64,000 bases of DNA from Salegentibacter sp. R32 (GCF_008692195.1 NZ_RXOM01000044.1:177823-241822); one strand, 5' to 3'; positions 45,401 through 55,335 are shown, counted from the first letter of the stretch. The notes: a model not told the origin generated them from the letters alone. A program made the numbers and translations.

Positions 45401-46861
45401 TTAGACTTCTGGTAAATCCCCTAGCCCTTTCGTTGGTAGTTCTGAGCTTCCCATTAAAAATTTATCTACTTCATAAGCTGCTTCTCGACCTTCTGAAATG
45501 GCCCAAACGATTAAGGATTGTCCTCGGCGCATATCGCCGGCAGCGAAAAATTTCTTTCTATTGGTCTGGTAGTTTTTTTCAGTTTCAAAATTGGTGCGTT
45601 CATTGGTTTTGATTCCTAATTGTTCAGCTAAAGTTTTTTCGGGACCTGTAAACCCTAAAGCTAATAACGCTAAATCACAAGGCCATTCTTTTTCAGAACC
45701 TTCGATTTCTTTGAGTTGCGGACGGTTATTTTCATTTTTAATCCATTCCACTTCTACCGTTTTTAAGGCTTTTAAATTTCCTTGCTCATCTTTTAGAAAG
45801 TCTTTGGTAAGAATGCTCCAGCTCCGTTCAACTCCTTCTTCGTGAGAAGAGCTGGTTTTTAGGGTAAAATGCCAATACGGCCAAGGATGTTCTTTGGTTC
45901 GATTTTCAGTTGGCATCGGCATAATTTCAAAATTAGTAACCGATTTTGCTCCGTGTCTATTCGAAGTTCCTACACAATCTGAACCGGTATCTCCACCACC
46001 AATTACAATCACGTGTTTGCCTTTTGCTGATAGTCTTTCTTTAGGTTCTGCTAAGCCATCGACCACACGGTTATTGTGTGCTAAAAACTCCATCGCTTGT
46101 ACCACTCCATCAGCGTCGGCTCCGTCAATAGGAAGCGGACGACGTTGTGTAGCGCCACCACATAAAACGACCGCATCAAATTCTTCCAATTGCTTGGCGT
46201 CGTAGTTTTTTCCGACGTGAATTCCGGTTTTAAAATTGACACCTTCAGCTTCTAGTTGTTGTACGCGACGATCGATTACATGTTTTTCCATTTTAAAATC
46301 CGGGATTCCATAGCGTAATAATCCGCCTACTTTTTCATCGCGTTCAAAAACAGTTACAGTATGACCGGCTCTTCTTAGTTGTTGTGCGGCGGCCAATCCT
46401 GCCGGACCGGAACCTACAACAGCAACTTGTTTGCCGGTTTCGGTTTGTGGTGGTTCGGGTTTGATCCAGCCTTCTTCAAAACCTTTTTCGGCTATATATT
46501 TTTCAATGAGTTCAATAGCGACGGGAGGTTCAATAATCCCTAAAACACAAGCCGACTCACAAGGAGCAGGACATAATCTTCCGGTAAATTCTGGGAAATT
46601 GTTAGTTGAATGTAGAATTTGCACCGCTTTTTTCCATTCATTTTGATAAACAGCATCATTAAAATCGGGTATTAAATTCCCTAACGGGCAACCGCTGTGG
46701 CAAAACGGAATTCCGCAGTCCATGCAACGAGCGCCTTGTGTGTTGAGTTCTTTTTCGCTTAATGGTTTTGCAAATTCTTTATAATTCTTGATTCTTTCTG
46801 CGGGGTCAATATTGTCTTCCGTCTTTCTGTCGTGTTCAATAAATCCTCTTAACTCTCCCAT
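45401..46861 (-). CDS. gltD: Glutamate synthase small subunit
   Basis: 486 aa. Near the N-terminus are Cys clusters for low-potential Fe-S centres (ARCMDCGIPFCHSGCPLGNL and GRLCPAPCESACV), then the FAD site VVGSGPAGLAAAQQL and the NADPH site VIVIGGGDTGSDCVG. It passes electrons from NADPH to the large subunit for conversion of 2-oxoglutarate and glutamine to two glutamates. ATG overlaps the gltB stop by one base (TAATG), so it is translationally coupled to it. Confidence 0.95.
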   Translation of the reverse strand: MGELRGFIEHDRKTEDNIDPAERIKNYKEFAKPLSEKELNTQGARCMDCGIPFCHSGCPLGNLIPDFNDAVYQNEWKKAVQILHSTNNFPEFTGRLCPAPCESACVLGIIEPPVAIELIEKYIAEKGFEEGWIKPEPPQTETGKQVAVVGSGPAGLAAAQQLRRAGHTVTVFERDEKVGGLLRYGIPDFKMEKHVIDRRVQQLEAEGVNFKTGIHVGKNYDAKQLEEFDAVVLCGGATQRRPLPIDGADADGVVQAMEFLAHNNRVVDGLAEPKERLSAKGKHVIVIGGGDTGSDCVGTSNRHGAKSVTNFEIMPMPTENRTKEHPWPYWHFTLKTSSSHEEGVERSWSILTKDFLKDEQGNLKALKTVEVEWIKNENNRPQLKEIEGSEKEWPCDLALLALGFTGPEKTLAEQLGIKTNERTNFETEKNYQTNRKKFFAAGDMRRGQSLIVWAISEGREAAYEVDKFLMGSSELPTKGLGDLPEV

Positions 46862-49800
46862 TACGCCGTTTTTAATTCGTTGTTATTTTTCTTTTTCTCT
46901 TCTTCAATTTTTTTCAATGCCTTTTTAAATTCAGTTGGCATCACTTTGATAAACTGTTGAGATGTTTCTTCCCAGTTTTCTAAAATTTCTTTAGCAACTT
47001 TACTTTCGGTGAATTTGAAATGATTGCTAATCAGCTGTTTTAATTCATTTTTATTTTCTTCGGAAGGATCTTCTAATTCAATCATTTCCATGTTGAAATT
47101 ATGATGATCCAATTCATTTTTCGGGTTGAAAATGTAGGCAATTCCGCCACTCATTCCTGCGGCAAAATTTCTTCCGATTTTCCCGAGAATCACCGCTACA
47201 CCACCGGTCATATATTCACAACCATGATCGCCAATTCCCTCGATCACAGCTTTAGCTCCGGAATTTCTTACACAAAAACGCTCTCCGCCAATCCCGTTGA
47301 TGTAAGCTTCTCCAGAAATAGCCCCGTATAAAGCTACATTACCGATAATGATATTTTCGTTCGATTTAAATGTTGCTGAAGCGGGTTTGCGCACACTTAA
47401 TTTCGCGCCGGAAAGTCCTTTTCCGAAGTAATCATTCGTGTTTCCGATCACATTTAAGTTAAGTCCTTTTGTGGCAAAAGCACCAAAACTTTGTCCGGCA
47501 GACCCGGTGAAATTGATATTTAGGGTATTTTCAGGTAGTCCGGCTTCTCCGTGAATTTTAGAAATTTCGTTACTCACAATCGCTCCGGTAGTTCGGTTCA
47601 TATTATGAATTGGGAAATCGAGACTCATTTTTTCTTTTCTATAAATCGCCGGATGCGCTTTGCTTAAAATTTCAAAATCTAAGACTTTTTCTAATTGATG
47701 ATCTTGCTTCTCTGTTCGGTAGAGCGGCATATCTTCCGGAATATTTGGCTTGTAAAGAATATTCGATAAATCGATGCCTTGCGCTTTATAATGCTTAATA
47801 GCCCGGTTCATATCTAATTTCTGACTTTGCCCAACCATTTCGTTTAAAGTTCGATAACCTAAATCTGCCATAATCTGGCGAAGTTCTTGCGCGACGAAAT
47901 ACATATAATTGATCACGTCTTCCGGTGTTCCTTTAAAGTTTTTACGCAATTCAGGATCTTGGGTAGCAATCCCAACCGGACACGTATTTAAATGGCAAGC
48001 ACGCATCATAATACAACCTGAGGCGACAAGCGGAGCAGTAGAAAAACCAAATTCTTCAGCACCTAACAACGCAGCAATCGCTACATCACGTCCGGTTTTT
48101 AACTGACCGTCACATTCCACCGTAATTCTATTTCTAAGGTTGTTGAGCAATAAAGTTTGTTGCGCTTCTGCAATTCCTAATTCCCAAGGTAAACCTGCGT
48201 GACGCAAAGAAGTTAGTGGTGAAGCTCCAGTACCACCGTCGTAACCTGAAATCAATACGACATCGGCTTTCGCTTTGGCAACTCCGGCAGCAATCGTACC
48301 AACACCAACTTTAGAAACTAACTTTACATTAATTCTCGCTTCACGATTCGCATTTTTTAAGTCGAATATTAATTGCGCTAAATCTTCTATCGAATAAATA
48401 TCGTGGTGTGGAGGTGGTGAAATTAATCCAACATAAGGTGTCGAATTTCTGGTTTTTGCAATATCCGGATTCACTTTTGCACCGGGTAATTGTCCACCTT
48501 CTCCGGGTTTTGCACCTTGCGCCATCTTGATCTGAATTTCCTGTGCGTTACTCAAATAATTAATGGAAACACCAAACCTTCCGGAAGCGACTTGTTTAAT
48601 CGCACTGTTACGCCAGTTTCCGTTAAGGTCTTTGTGAAAACGGTCTGCATCTTCACCTCCTTCGCCGGAGTTGCTTTTTCCTTTTAGGCGGTTCATCGCG
48701 ATGGCTAAATTTTCGTGGGCTTCTTTACTGATGGAACCAAACGACATCGCACCGGTTTTAAAACGCTTTACAATATCGGTCCACGGTTCAACTTCTTCGA
48801 TAGGAATCGGATTAAGATCGCGGAATTTAAATAATCCTCGAAGTGTCATTAAGCGTTCATTCTGTTCATTGATAAGTTTAGAATATTCACTATAACTTGT
48901 GGGATTATTTTGTTTAACGGCTTGTTGTAATTTTGCTACACTTGCGGGATTAAACATATGGCGTTCACCATTTCTTCGCCAGCGATAATCACCGCCAATG
49001 TCTAAGTCTAAACCAACTTCTGTTGTTTTGGGGTGAAAAGCTTTATGGTAACGTTTCTGAATTTCTTTTTCAATTTCATAAAGACCGATTCCTTCAATTC
49101 GGGTAGGCGTGTTGCAGAAATATTTATCGACAAACTTTTTATTGAGCCCAAGAATTTCAAAAATCTGAGAACCGCGATATGAAAGTAGCGTAGAAATTCC
49201 TATCTTATTCATGATCTTTACGATTCCTTTTCCGATAGCTTTGTTGAAATTTTGAATCGCTACTTCCGGTTCTTCTTCAATTTCATCTTCATTAGCAAGG
49301 TTGAAAATAATTTCATTCACCATATACGGGTTAATCGCACTGGCTCCGTAACCAAATAATAATGCAAAATGATGCGGCTCTCTTGGTTCAGCAGATTCAA
49401 TTACAATTCCGAAAGAAGAGCGACGATCGTGATCTTTTACCCGGTGATGCACGAAAGAACAAGCTAGTAAGGAAGGTATCGGAGCGAGTTTGTCGTTTAC
49501 ATCACGGTCGGAAAGAATAATGATATTACAACCTTCGTCGACAGCATCGTTAATTTCAAAAATCATTTCTTCTAATCGTGCCTCTAAACCGTTCAAGCCT
49601 TTTTCAGCTTCATATAACATCGATATAGATTTCGCTTTAAAATCGGGATGATCGATATATTTAATTTTATCTAAATCTTCATTAGAAATGACAGGATTCT
49701 GAATTCTTAACTTTTTGCAATGCTCGGGAACGATGTCGAATAAATTCTTGTCTTCCCCAATCGTTAAGCTAATATCAGTAATAATTTCTTCGCGAATCCC

Positions 49801-51378
49801 ATCGAGCGGCGGATTGGTAACTTGAGCAAATAGTTGTTTGAAGTAGTTAAATAACAATTGCGGCTGGTCTGATAAAACGGCTAAAGGAATATCGGCTCCC
49901 ATCGACCCAATCGCTTCTTTGCCTTGTGTGGCCATTGGCGTGATGATGGTTTTAATATCTTCTAAGGTGTAACCGAATAGTTTTTGACGCTTATTAATTT
50001 CAACTTTTTCTATCGGGGTTTTGTTTCCGGTGTACGGAATATTGGCTAACGGAAGCAGATTATCGTTCAACCATTCTCGGTAAGGACGTTTGGTAACAAT
50101 ATCGTATTTTACTTCTTCATCTTCAATAATTCGACCTTTAACCATATCGACCAAGAACATTCTTCCTGGTTCTAGGCGACCGTGAAATTCTACGTTACCG
50201 GGTTTTATATCGGTTACGCCGGTTTCTGAAGCCATAATCACATAACCATCTTTGGTTACCGTATAGCGAGAAGGTCGCAAGCCATTTCTGTCTAATAAGG
50301 CGCCAATGTAATTTCCGTCGGTAAATGGAATGGAAGCCGGACCGTCCCAAGGCTCCATAATACAAGCGTTGTATTCGTAAAAAGCTTTTTTCTCGTCAGA
50401 CATCACCGGATTTTTTTCCCAAGCTTCTGGAACCATCATCATCATCGCTTCGGGTAAAGAACGACCGGTGTGGAGCAATAATTCTAAAGCCATATCCATC
50501 GAGGCAGAATCTGATTTTCCTTCCATCGTGATCGGAATGATCTTTTTCAAATCTTTACCGAAAAATTCACTTTCAAATAACTCTTCCCGCGCTTTCATCC
50601 GGCTTAAATTCCCGCGAAGCGTGTTAATTTCTCCGTTGTGGCACATATAGCGGAAAGGTTGCGCTGAATCCCAAGTTGGGAAAGTATTGGTTGAAAAACG
50701 TTGGTGAACTAAAGCAAGTTTGGTAACTACATCGTCATCATTTAAATCTGGGTAATAAATATTGATATCGTTAGGCATTAAAAGCCCTTTATAAATAATG
50801 GTATTGGTAGAAAGGCTGGAAACGTAAAAATTATCCTTTTCTGAAAGTTCTGAATCATCAATACGATGTTCAGCAATTTTACGAGCAGCGAATAACTTGG
50901 CGTTAAATGCTTCTGAAGAATCTTCTTTGGGTTTGGCAATAAATGCTTGGTAAACTTTAGGTTCAGAAAGTTCGGCGATGCTTCCTAAGCAAGAGCGATC
51001 TACCGGAACTTCTCGCCAGCCAATTAAATCGAGTTCTTGTGCTTCAATTTCTTCTTCAAAAATCTCTTTACAAATTTTTAGTTGATTGCTGCTTTTGGGT
51101 AAAAATACCATTGCCACAGCGTATTCTTTAAAATCGGGTAAATCGAAATCGCATACTTTTTTGAAGAATTGATGCGGAATTTCAATAAGAATCCCGGCGC
51201 CATCTCCGGTTCTTCCATCGGCGCCGACGGCACCACGATGTTCAAGCCGAATTAAAATATCGATGGCTTTGTGAATAATATCGTTGGTTTGCTTCCCTTC
51301 AAGGTTGCAAATAAAACCGGCTCCACAATTATCATGTTCAAATTCCGGTGAGTAAAGTCCCTGTTGTTGTGGCTTCAT
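46861..51378 (-). CDS. gltB: Glutamate synthase large subunit
   Basis: 1505 aa, full length. Class II glutaminase domain after a 17-residue propeptide; the catalytic nucleophile is Cys18 (HDNCGAGF). Then come the central domain, the FMN-binding synthase domain (about 800-1200) with GGEDADRF and SGYDGGTGASPLTSL, the 3Fe-4S cysteines in CIMMRACHLNTCPVG, and the C-terminal GXGXG beta-helix (about 1250-1450). It makes glutamate from glutamine and 2-oxoglutarate with GltD. A 241-bp gap separates it from the acyl-CoA dehydrogenase gene, which has its own terminator. Confidence 0.97.
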   Translation of the reverse strand: MKPQQQGLYSPEFEHDNCGAGFICNLEGKQTNDIIHKAIDILIRLEHRGAVGADGRTGDGAGILIEIPHQFFKKVCDFDLPDFKEYAVAMVFLPKSSNQLKICKEIFEEEIEAQELDLIGWREVPVDRSCLGSIAELSEPKVYQAFIAKPKEDSSEAFNAKLFAARKIAEHRIDDSELSEKDNFYVSSLSTNTIIYKGLLMPNDINIYYPDLNDDDVVTKLALVHQRFSTNTFPTWDSAQPFRYMCHNGEINTLRGNLSRMKAREELFESEFFGKDLKKIIPITMEGKSDSASMDMALELLLHTGRSLPEAMMMMVPEAWEKNPVMSDEKKAFYEYNACIMEPWDGPASIPFTDGNYIGALLDRNGLRPSRYTVTKDGYVIMASETGVTDIKPGNVEFHGRLEPGRMFLVDMVKGRIIEDEEVKYDIVTKRPYREWLNDNLLPLANIPYTGNKTPIEKVEINKRQKLFGYTLEDIKTIITPMATQGKEAIGSMGADIPLAVLSDQPQLLFNYFKQLFAQVTNPPLDGIREEIITDISLTIGEDKNLFDIVPEHCKKLRIQNPVISNEDLDKIKYIDHPDFKAKSISMLYEAEKGLNGLEARLEEMIFEINDAVDEGCNIIILSDRDVNDKLAPIPSLLACSFVHHRVKDHDRRSSFGIVIESAEPREPHHFALLFGYGASAINPYMVNEIIFNLANEDEIEEEPEVAIQNFNKAIGKGIVKIMNKIGISTLLSYRGSQIFEILGLNKKFVDKYFCNTPTRIEGIGLYEIEKEIQKRYHKAFHPKTTEVGLDLDIGGDYRWRRNGERHMFNPASVAKLQQAVKQNNPTSYSEYSKLINEQNERLMTLRGLFKFRDLNPIPIEEVEPWTDIVKRFKTGAMSFGSISKEAHENLAIAMNRLKGKSNSGEGGEDADRFHKDLNGNWRNSAIKQVASGRFGVSINYLSNAQEIQIKMAQGAKPGEGGQLPGAKVNPDIAKTRNSTPYVGLISPPPHHDIYSIEDLAQLIFDLKNANREARINVKLVSKVGVGTIAAGVAKAKADVVLISGYDGGTGASPLTSLRHAGLPWELGIAEAQQTLLLNNLRNRITVECDGQLKTGRDVAIAALLGAEEFGFSTAPLVASGCIMMRACHLNTCPVGIATQDPELRKNFKGTPEDVINYMYFVAQELRQIMADLGYRTLNEMVGQSQKLDMNRAIKHYKAQGIDLSNILYKPNIPEDMPLYRTEKQDHQLEKVLDFEILSKAHPAIYRKEKMSLDFPIHNMNRTTGAIVSNEISKIHGEAGLPENTLNINFTGSAGQSFGAFATKGLNLNVIGNTNDYFGKGLSGAKLSVRKPASATFKSNENIIIGNVALYGAISGEAYINGIGGERFCVRNSGAKAVIEGIGDHGCEYMTGGVAVILGKIGRNFAAGMSGGIAYIFNPKNELDHHNFNMEMIELEDPSEENKNELKQLISNHFKFTESKVAKEILENWEETSQQFIKVMPTEFKKALKKIEEEKKKNNNELKTA

Positions 51379-51569
51379 ATAGTCTTTTTCTTTAGCTTAA
51401 ATTTTTCAGTTTAAAGGAAACGATAAGGTAAAGAAAAAGAGGTTTATATCCTAAAATCGCAGATTATTTCACGTTTTTTTAATTAAATGTTGAATTTTTG
51501 ATAATATCTGAATAAGAAGCCGATAAAATCTTAATCTGAAATTTTAAGTGCTGAAATATTGAGAAATAA

Positions 51570-51598
51570 AAAACCCGATTCTTAAAAAATCGGGTTTT
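51570..51598 (-). terminator. Rho-independent terminator after acyl-CoA dehydrogenase
   Basis: Perfect 11-bp inverted repeat (51570-51580 and 51588-51598) with CCCG/CGGG core. On the minus strand it is followed by a T-run, 22 bp past the stop codon. Confidence 0.9.
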
Positions 51599-51619
51599 CT
51601 AAATAATTTATAACGATTC

Positions 51620-52762
51620 TTAATCGCGAAGTAATCCTCTGGAAATCACTATTTTTTGAATCTCTGAAGTTCCTTCGTAGATTTGAGTGATCTTTGCGTC
51701 ACGCATTAAACGCTCTACGTGGTATTCTTTTACGAAGCCGTTTCCGCCGTGAATTTGTACCGCTTCTACCGTTGCATCCATCGCAGTTTTTGAAGCATAC
51801 AGTTTTGCCATAGCACCAGACATATCGTAGTTGTTGCCTTGGTCTTTATCCCAAGCTGCCTTCATTACTAAATGACGCGCTGCTTCAATTTCTGTATACA
51901 TATCGGCTAATTTGAAAGCAATCGCCTGATGGTTACAAATCTCTGTACCAAAAGCTTTTCTAATTTTAGAATATTCTCTTGCTAATTCGTAAGCACCACT
52001 CGCAATACCTAAAGCTTGTGCTGCAATACCAATTCTTCCACCGGAAAGTGTTTTCATGGCAAATTTAAATCCGAAGCCATCTTCACCGATTCTATTTTCT
52101 TTAGGAACTTTTACATCGTTGAAGTTAAGCGTATGCGTATCGCTACCTCTAATTCCCAATTTATCTTCTTTAGGACCAACTTCAAAACCATCCCATCCTT
52201 TTTCAACAATAAAAGCGTTAATCCCTTTATGGCCTTTTTCTCGGTCGGTTTGGGCGATAACTAAATAATAATCGGCGCTTCCGCCATTAGTGATCCAGTT
52301 TTTAGTACCGTTTAAAATGTAGTGATCACCTTTATCGATCGCCGTAGTTTTTTGAGAAGTTGCGTCACTTCCTGCTTCTGGTTCACTTAAACAAAAAGCA
52401 CCAATCGATTCTCCGGTTGCTAATTTGGTTAAGTATTTTTGTTTTTGCTCTTCGTTACCAAAAGTTTCTAATCCCCAGCAAACTAAAGAGTTGTTTACAG
52501 AAACGATTACCGAGCAAGAGGCATCTACTTTAGAAAGTTCTTCCATGGCCAACACGTAAGAAATGGCATCCATTCCGCCGCCGCCATATTCTGGAGAAAC
52601 CATCATGCCTAAAAAGCCTAGTTCTCCCATTTTCTTTACCTGTTCAGCGGGAAATTCTTGTTTATTATCTCTTTCTATGACTCCCGGAAGTAACTCTGCT
52701 TTCGCAAAATCTCTTGCTGCATCTCTAATCATTAGATGCTCTTCAGTAAGCTTAAAATCCAT
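51620..52762 (-). CDS. Acyl-CoA dehydrogenase (short/medium-chain type)
   Basis: 380 aa, standard length. Motifs: GFLGMMVSPEYGGGG, FCLSEPEAGSDA (FAD binding), WITNGG, LGIRGSDTHTLNF, EYSKIRKAFG, and the catalytic base in QIYEGTSEIQK (Glu of YEGT). FAD enzyme of fatty-acid or branched-chain acyl-CoA oxidation; the substrate chain length is not readable, though the length and motif set fit the butyryl-CoA dehydrogenase range. Electrons would pass to ETF. Monocistronic, with its own promoter and terminator. Confidence 0.93.
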   Translation of the reverse strand: MDFKLTEEHLMIRDAARDFAKAELLPGVIERDNKQEFPAEQVKKMGELGFLGMMVSPEYGGGGMDAISYVLAMEELSKVDASCSVIVSVNNSLVCWGLETFGNEEQKQKYLTKLATGESIGAFCLSEPEAGSDATSQKTTAIDKGDHYILNGTKNWITNGGSADYYLVIAQTDREKGHKGINAFIVEKGWDGFEVGPKEDKLGIRGSDTHTLNFNDVKVPKENRIGEDGFGFKFAMKTLSGGRIGIAAQALGIASGAYELAREYSKIRKAFGTEICNHQAIAFKLADMYTEIEAARHLVMKAAWDKDQGNNYDMSGAMAKLYASKTAMDATVEAVQIHGGNGFVKEYHVERLMRDAKITQIYEGTSEIQKIVISRGLLRD

Positions 52763-52799
52763 TATATATTGTGTTTGTCAAATTTTTAGTGAAACTTCG

Positions 52800-52830
52800 C
52801 AAATATAGCTGTAAGTAATGAAATTATCAA
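52800..52830 (-). promoter_or_regulatory. Bacteroidota promoter for acyl-CoA dehydrogenase
   Basis: Minus strand TTG (52830-52828), 20-nt spacer, TATATTTG (52807-52800), a perfect -7 box. Predicted start near 52794, giving a leader of about 32 nt. Confidence 0.7.
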
Positions 52831-52841
52831 TGATAATCGGT

Positions 52842-52849
52842 TATTTTTG
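52842..52849 (+). promoter_or_regulatory. -7 box (TATTTTTG) five bases from the anmK start codon
   Basis: Full match to TAnnTTTG ending 5 nt before the ATG at 52855, the same spacing as at the OPX gene (27744). No TTG sits at a normal -33 distance. If used, anmK mRNA would be leaderless. Confidence 0.45.
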
Positions 52850-52854
52850 CGAAT

Positions 52855-53943
52855 ATGAGAAGAAAACAATTTCGTGTTTTAGGAGTCATGTCAGGAACCT
52901 CGTTAGATGGTATCGACCTGGCTTACTTAGCGTTTACCAAGGAAGAACACTGGGAAGCTTTTATTTTAAAGGCAGAAACGATTGCGTATCCTCAAAAATG
53001 GGTTGAGGCTTTAAGGACTTCTGCGGAATTATCTCGAACTGAAATTACTGCTTTAGATGAAAAATATACTGATTATTTAGCTGAAGTTATTCAGCAATTC
53101 ATTCAGAAAAATAAAATAGAAAAGCTTGATGCGGTTTGCTCTCACGGTCATACGGTTTTGCATCAGCCGGAAAAAGGCTTTACTGTTCAGATCGGGAATT
53201 TACCCAAGCTGGCAAGATTGCTTCAGCAAAAAGTAGTTTGCGATTTTCGAGTGCAAGATGTAGAATTGGGCGGGCAAGGAGCTCCGCTAGTGCCTGTTGG
53301 TGATCGTTTATTGTTTGGGGATTATAATTATTGTTTGAATTTAGGTGGATTTGCAAATATTTCGAAGGAAACTGAAACAGAAATCGAAGCTGAAGCCGAA
53401 TCTAAAAGAATAGCTTACGATATTTGTCCGGTAAATACGGTGTTGAATGAATATGCTTCTCGATTGGGTTTTGCCTTTGATCGTGATGGAGCAATTGCCC
53501 GAAATGCTGAGGTGAATCAAGACTTATTAAAAGAGTTAAATTCGTTGAGTTTTTACCAACAAAAACCGCCAAAATCTTTGGGAATTGAGTGGGTAAATTC
53601 AGTGATTTTCCCAATTTTAGAAAAAAGTGAAAGCACTTCCGAAGAAATTATTGCCACGTTTACTGAGCATGTGGCGGTTCAGCTTTCAGAAAATATTCAA
53701 AATAATTCATCTAAAAAAGTATTGGTGACCGGTGGAGGTGCGTTTAATATCTATCTGATTGAACTTCTTCAGCAAAAAACAAAAGCTCAAATTATTCTTC
53801 CGCAGAACGATCTAATCGAATTTAAAGAAGCCTTGATTTTTGGCTTTTTGGGAGTTTTGCACTTAGAAAATGAAATTAACGTTTTAGCAAGTGTAACGGG
53901 AGCTTCAAAAAACCATTCTTCAGGAAAAATTTTCGAAGTCTAA
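52855..53943 (+). CDS. anmK: Anhydro-N-acetylmuramic acid kinase
   Basis: 362 aa. ASKHA-type kinase with RVLGVMSGTSLDGIDLAYL at the N-terminus, SHGHTVLHQPEKGFTVQIGN, DFRVQDVELGGQGAPLVPVGD and VLVTGGGAFNIYLI. It cleaves and phosphorylates 1,6-anhydro-MurNAc from peptidoglycan turnover to MurNAc-6-P for reuse. Divergent from the acyl-CoA dehydrogenase gene with 92 bp between them. Confidence 0.95.
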   Translation: MRRKQFRVLGVMSGTSLDGIDLAYLAFTKEEHWEAFILKAETIAYPQKWVEALRTSAELSRTEITALDEKYTDYLAEVIQQFIQKNKIEKLDAVCSHGHTVLHQPEKGFTVQIGNLPKLARLLQQKVVCDFRVQDVELGGQGAPLVPVGDRLLFGDYNYCLNLGGFANISKETETEIEAEAESKRIAYDICPVNTVLNEYASRLGFAFDRDGAIARNAEVNQDLLKELNSLSFYQQKPPKSLGIEWVNSVIFPILEKSESTSEEIIATFTEHVAVQLSENIQNNSSKKVLVTGGGAFNIYLIELLQQKTKAQIILPQNDLIEFKEALIFGFLGVLHLENEINVLASVTGASKNHSSGKIFEV

Positions 53944-53982
53944 AAAATTAAGATTTCATTCACAAACACCTTTCCGTTTAAC

Positions 53983-53990
53983 TATATTTG
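53983..53990 (+). promoter_or_regulatory. -7 box for the Glu/Leu/Phe/Val dehydrogenase gene
   Basis: TATATTTG, a perfect -7 match, 92 nt before the ATG at 54082. No clear -33 TTG. Predicted start near 53996, right at the base of the hairpin at 53997-54037. Confidence 0.5.
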
Positions 53991-53996
53991 TGAGCA

Positions 53997-54037
53997 AAAA
54001 ATTTGAGCAATAAATTGAATTTATTACTCAAATTTTT
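53997..54037 (+). other. Long hairpin in the predicted leader of the amino-acid dehydrogenase mRNA
   Basis: 19-nt arms (53997-54015 and 54019-54037) with one mismatch and a 3-nt TGA loop. It ends in a T-run, so it could be the anmK terminator. It also sits just after a perfect -7 box, so it could instead form the 5' end of the next mRNA and protect it. Confidence 0.55.
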
Positions 54038-54081
54038 GATGAATCACATCTGATTAAAACTAAAAACCTAAACATTTACAG

Positions 54082-55308
54082 ATGAAAGAACTACTCGAAC
54101 TTTACGAAAATAAACAACCTGAAATAGTATTTAACTGGAAAGACTCTGAAACTGAAGCTGAAGGCTGGACGGTCATCAACTCTTTGAGAGGTGGTGCTGC
54201 CGGAGGTGGGACACGGATGCGTGAAGGTTTAGATATGAATGAAGTGCTTTCTTTGGCAAAAACCATGGAAGTGAAATTTACCGTTTCCGGTCCAGCGATT
54301 GGAGGGGCAAAATCCGGAATTAATTTTAATCCGCAAGACCCTCGTAAAAAAGGTGTTTTGGAGCGTTGGTACAAAGCGGTTTCACCATTATTGAAAAGTT
54401 ATTACGGAACGGGAGGCGATTTGAATGTAGATGAAATTCACGAAGTAATCCCGATTACTGAAAATTGTGGAGTTTGGCATCCGCAAGAAGGGGTTTTTAC
54501 CGGGCACTTTCAACCAACCGAGGCCGATAAAATTAATAGAATTGGGCAACTTCGTCAAGGGGTAATCAAAGTGTTGGAAAACACCACCTATTCACCAGAT
54601 ATTACCCGTAAATATACTGTGGCCGATATGATTACCGGTTATGGAGTGGCAGAAGCCGTTCGTCATTATTATGAAATTTATGGTGGTGATGTAAAAGGAA
54701 AACGGGCCGTGGTTCAAGGTTTTGGGAATGTAGGTTCTGCAGCGGCTTATTATTTAGCGCAAATGGGAGCTAAAGTTGTAGGAATTATTGACCGTGCGGG
54801 AGGTTTGATTAAGGAAGATGGTTTTTCTTTTGAAGAAATTAAGGGGCTTTTCTTAAACAAAAAAGGAAATACTTTAAATGCAGAAAACTTGATTCCGTTT
54901 GAAGAAATCAATGAAAAAGTATGGAGTTTAGAAACTGAAATTTTTGCTCCTTGTGCGGCTTCAAGATTAATCACACAAGACCAAATTTCTAAAATGATTG
55001 AAACCGGATTGGAAGTGATTTCTTGTGGAGCGAACGTTCCTTTCGCCGATAAAGAAATTTTCTTCGGAAGCATTATGGAATATACGGATCAACGAGTAAG
55101 TTTAATTCCGGATTTTATTTCTAACTGCGGAATGGCGAGAGTTTTTGCTTACTTTATGGAGAGAAGAGTGCAAATGACCGATGAGTCTATTTTTAACGAT
55201 ACTTCCATGACAATAAAAAGTGCCATTAAAAATACATTTGATAACAATAGCAGCAAAACCAACATTAGCAAAACTGCATTTGAGATTGCCCTTAAGCAAC
55301 TCGTATAA
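54082..55308 (+). CDS. Glu/Leu/Phe/Val dehydrogenase family protein
   Basis: 408 aa. Dimerisation/catalytic domain with GGAAGGGTRMREGLDMNEVLSLAKTM, the GGAKSGI lysine motif and YYGTGGDLNVDE (catalytic Asp region). The Rossmann domain starts VVQGFGNVGSAAAYYLAQ, with CAASRLI and ISCGANVPF later. It catalyses reversible oxidative deamination of an amino acid with NAD(P). The specificity (Glu, Leu, Phe, Val) cannot be assigned by eye; the length is between typical leucine and glutamate dehydrogenases. 27 bp before nhaB. Confidence 0.87.
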   Translation: MKELLELYENKQPEIVFNWKDSETEAEGWTVINSLRGGAAGGGTRMREGLDMNEVLSLAKTMEVKFTVSGPAIGGAKSGINFNPQDPRKKGVLERWYKAVSPLLKSYYGTGGDLNVDEIHEVIPITENCGVWHPQEGVFTGHFQPTEADKINRIGQLRQGVIKVLENTTYSPDITRKYTVADMITGYGVAEAVRHYYEIYGGDVKGKRAVVQGFGNVGSAAAYYLAQMGAKVVGIIDRAGGLIKEDGFSFEEIKGLFLNKKGNTLNAENLIPFEEINEKVWSLETEIFAPCAASRLITQDQISKMIETGLEVISCGANVPFADKEIFFGSIMEYTDQRVSLIPDFISNCGMARVFAYFMERRVQMTDESIFNDTSMTIKSAIKNTFDNNSSKTNISKTAFEIALKQLV

Positions 55309-55335
55309 CTCAAATTAACTTTTATAACTTAAAAA

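Noticed and set aside
45591-52264. Several plus-strand frames of 60-100 codons antisense to gltD, gltB and the acyl-CoA dehydrogenase gene
   Set aside because: They mirror strong conserved genes on the other strand and show Ser/Ile-rich shadow composition.
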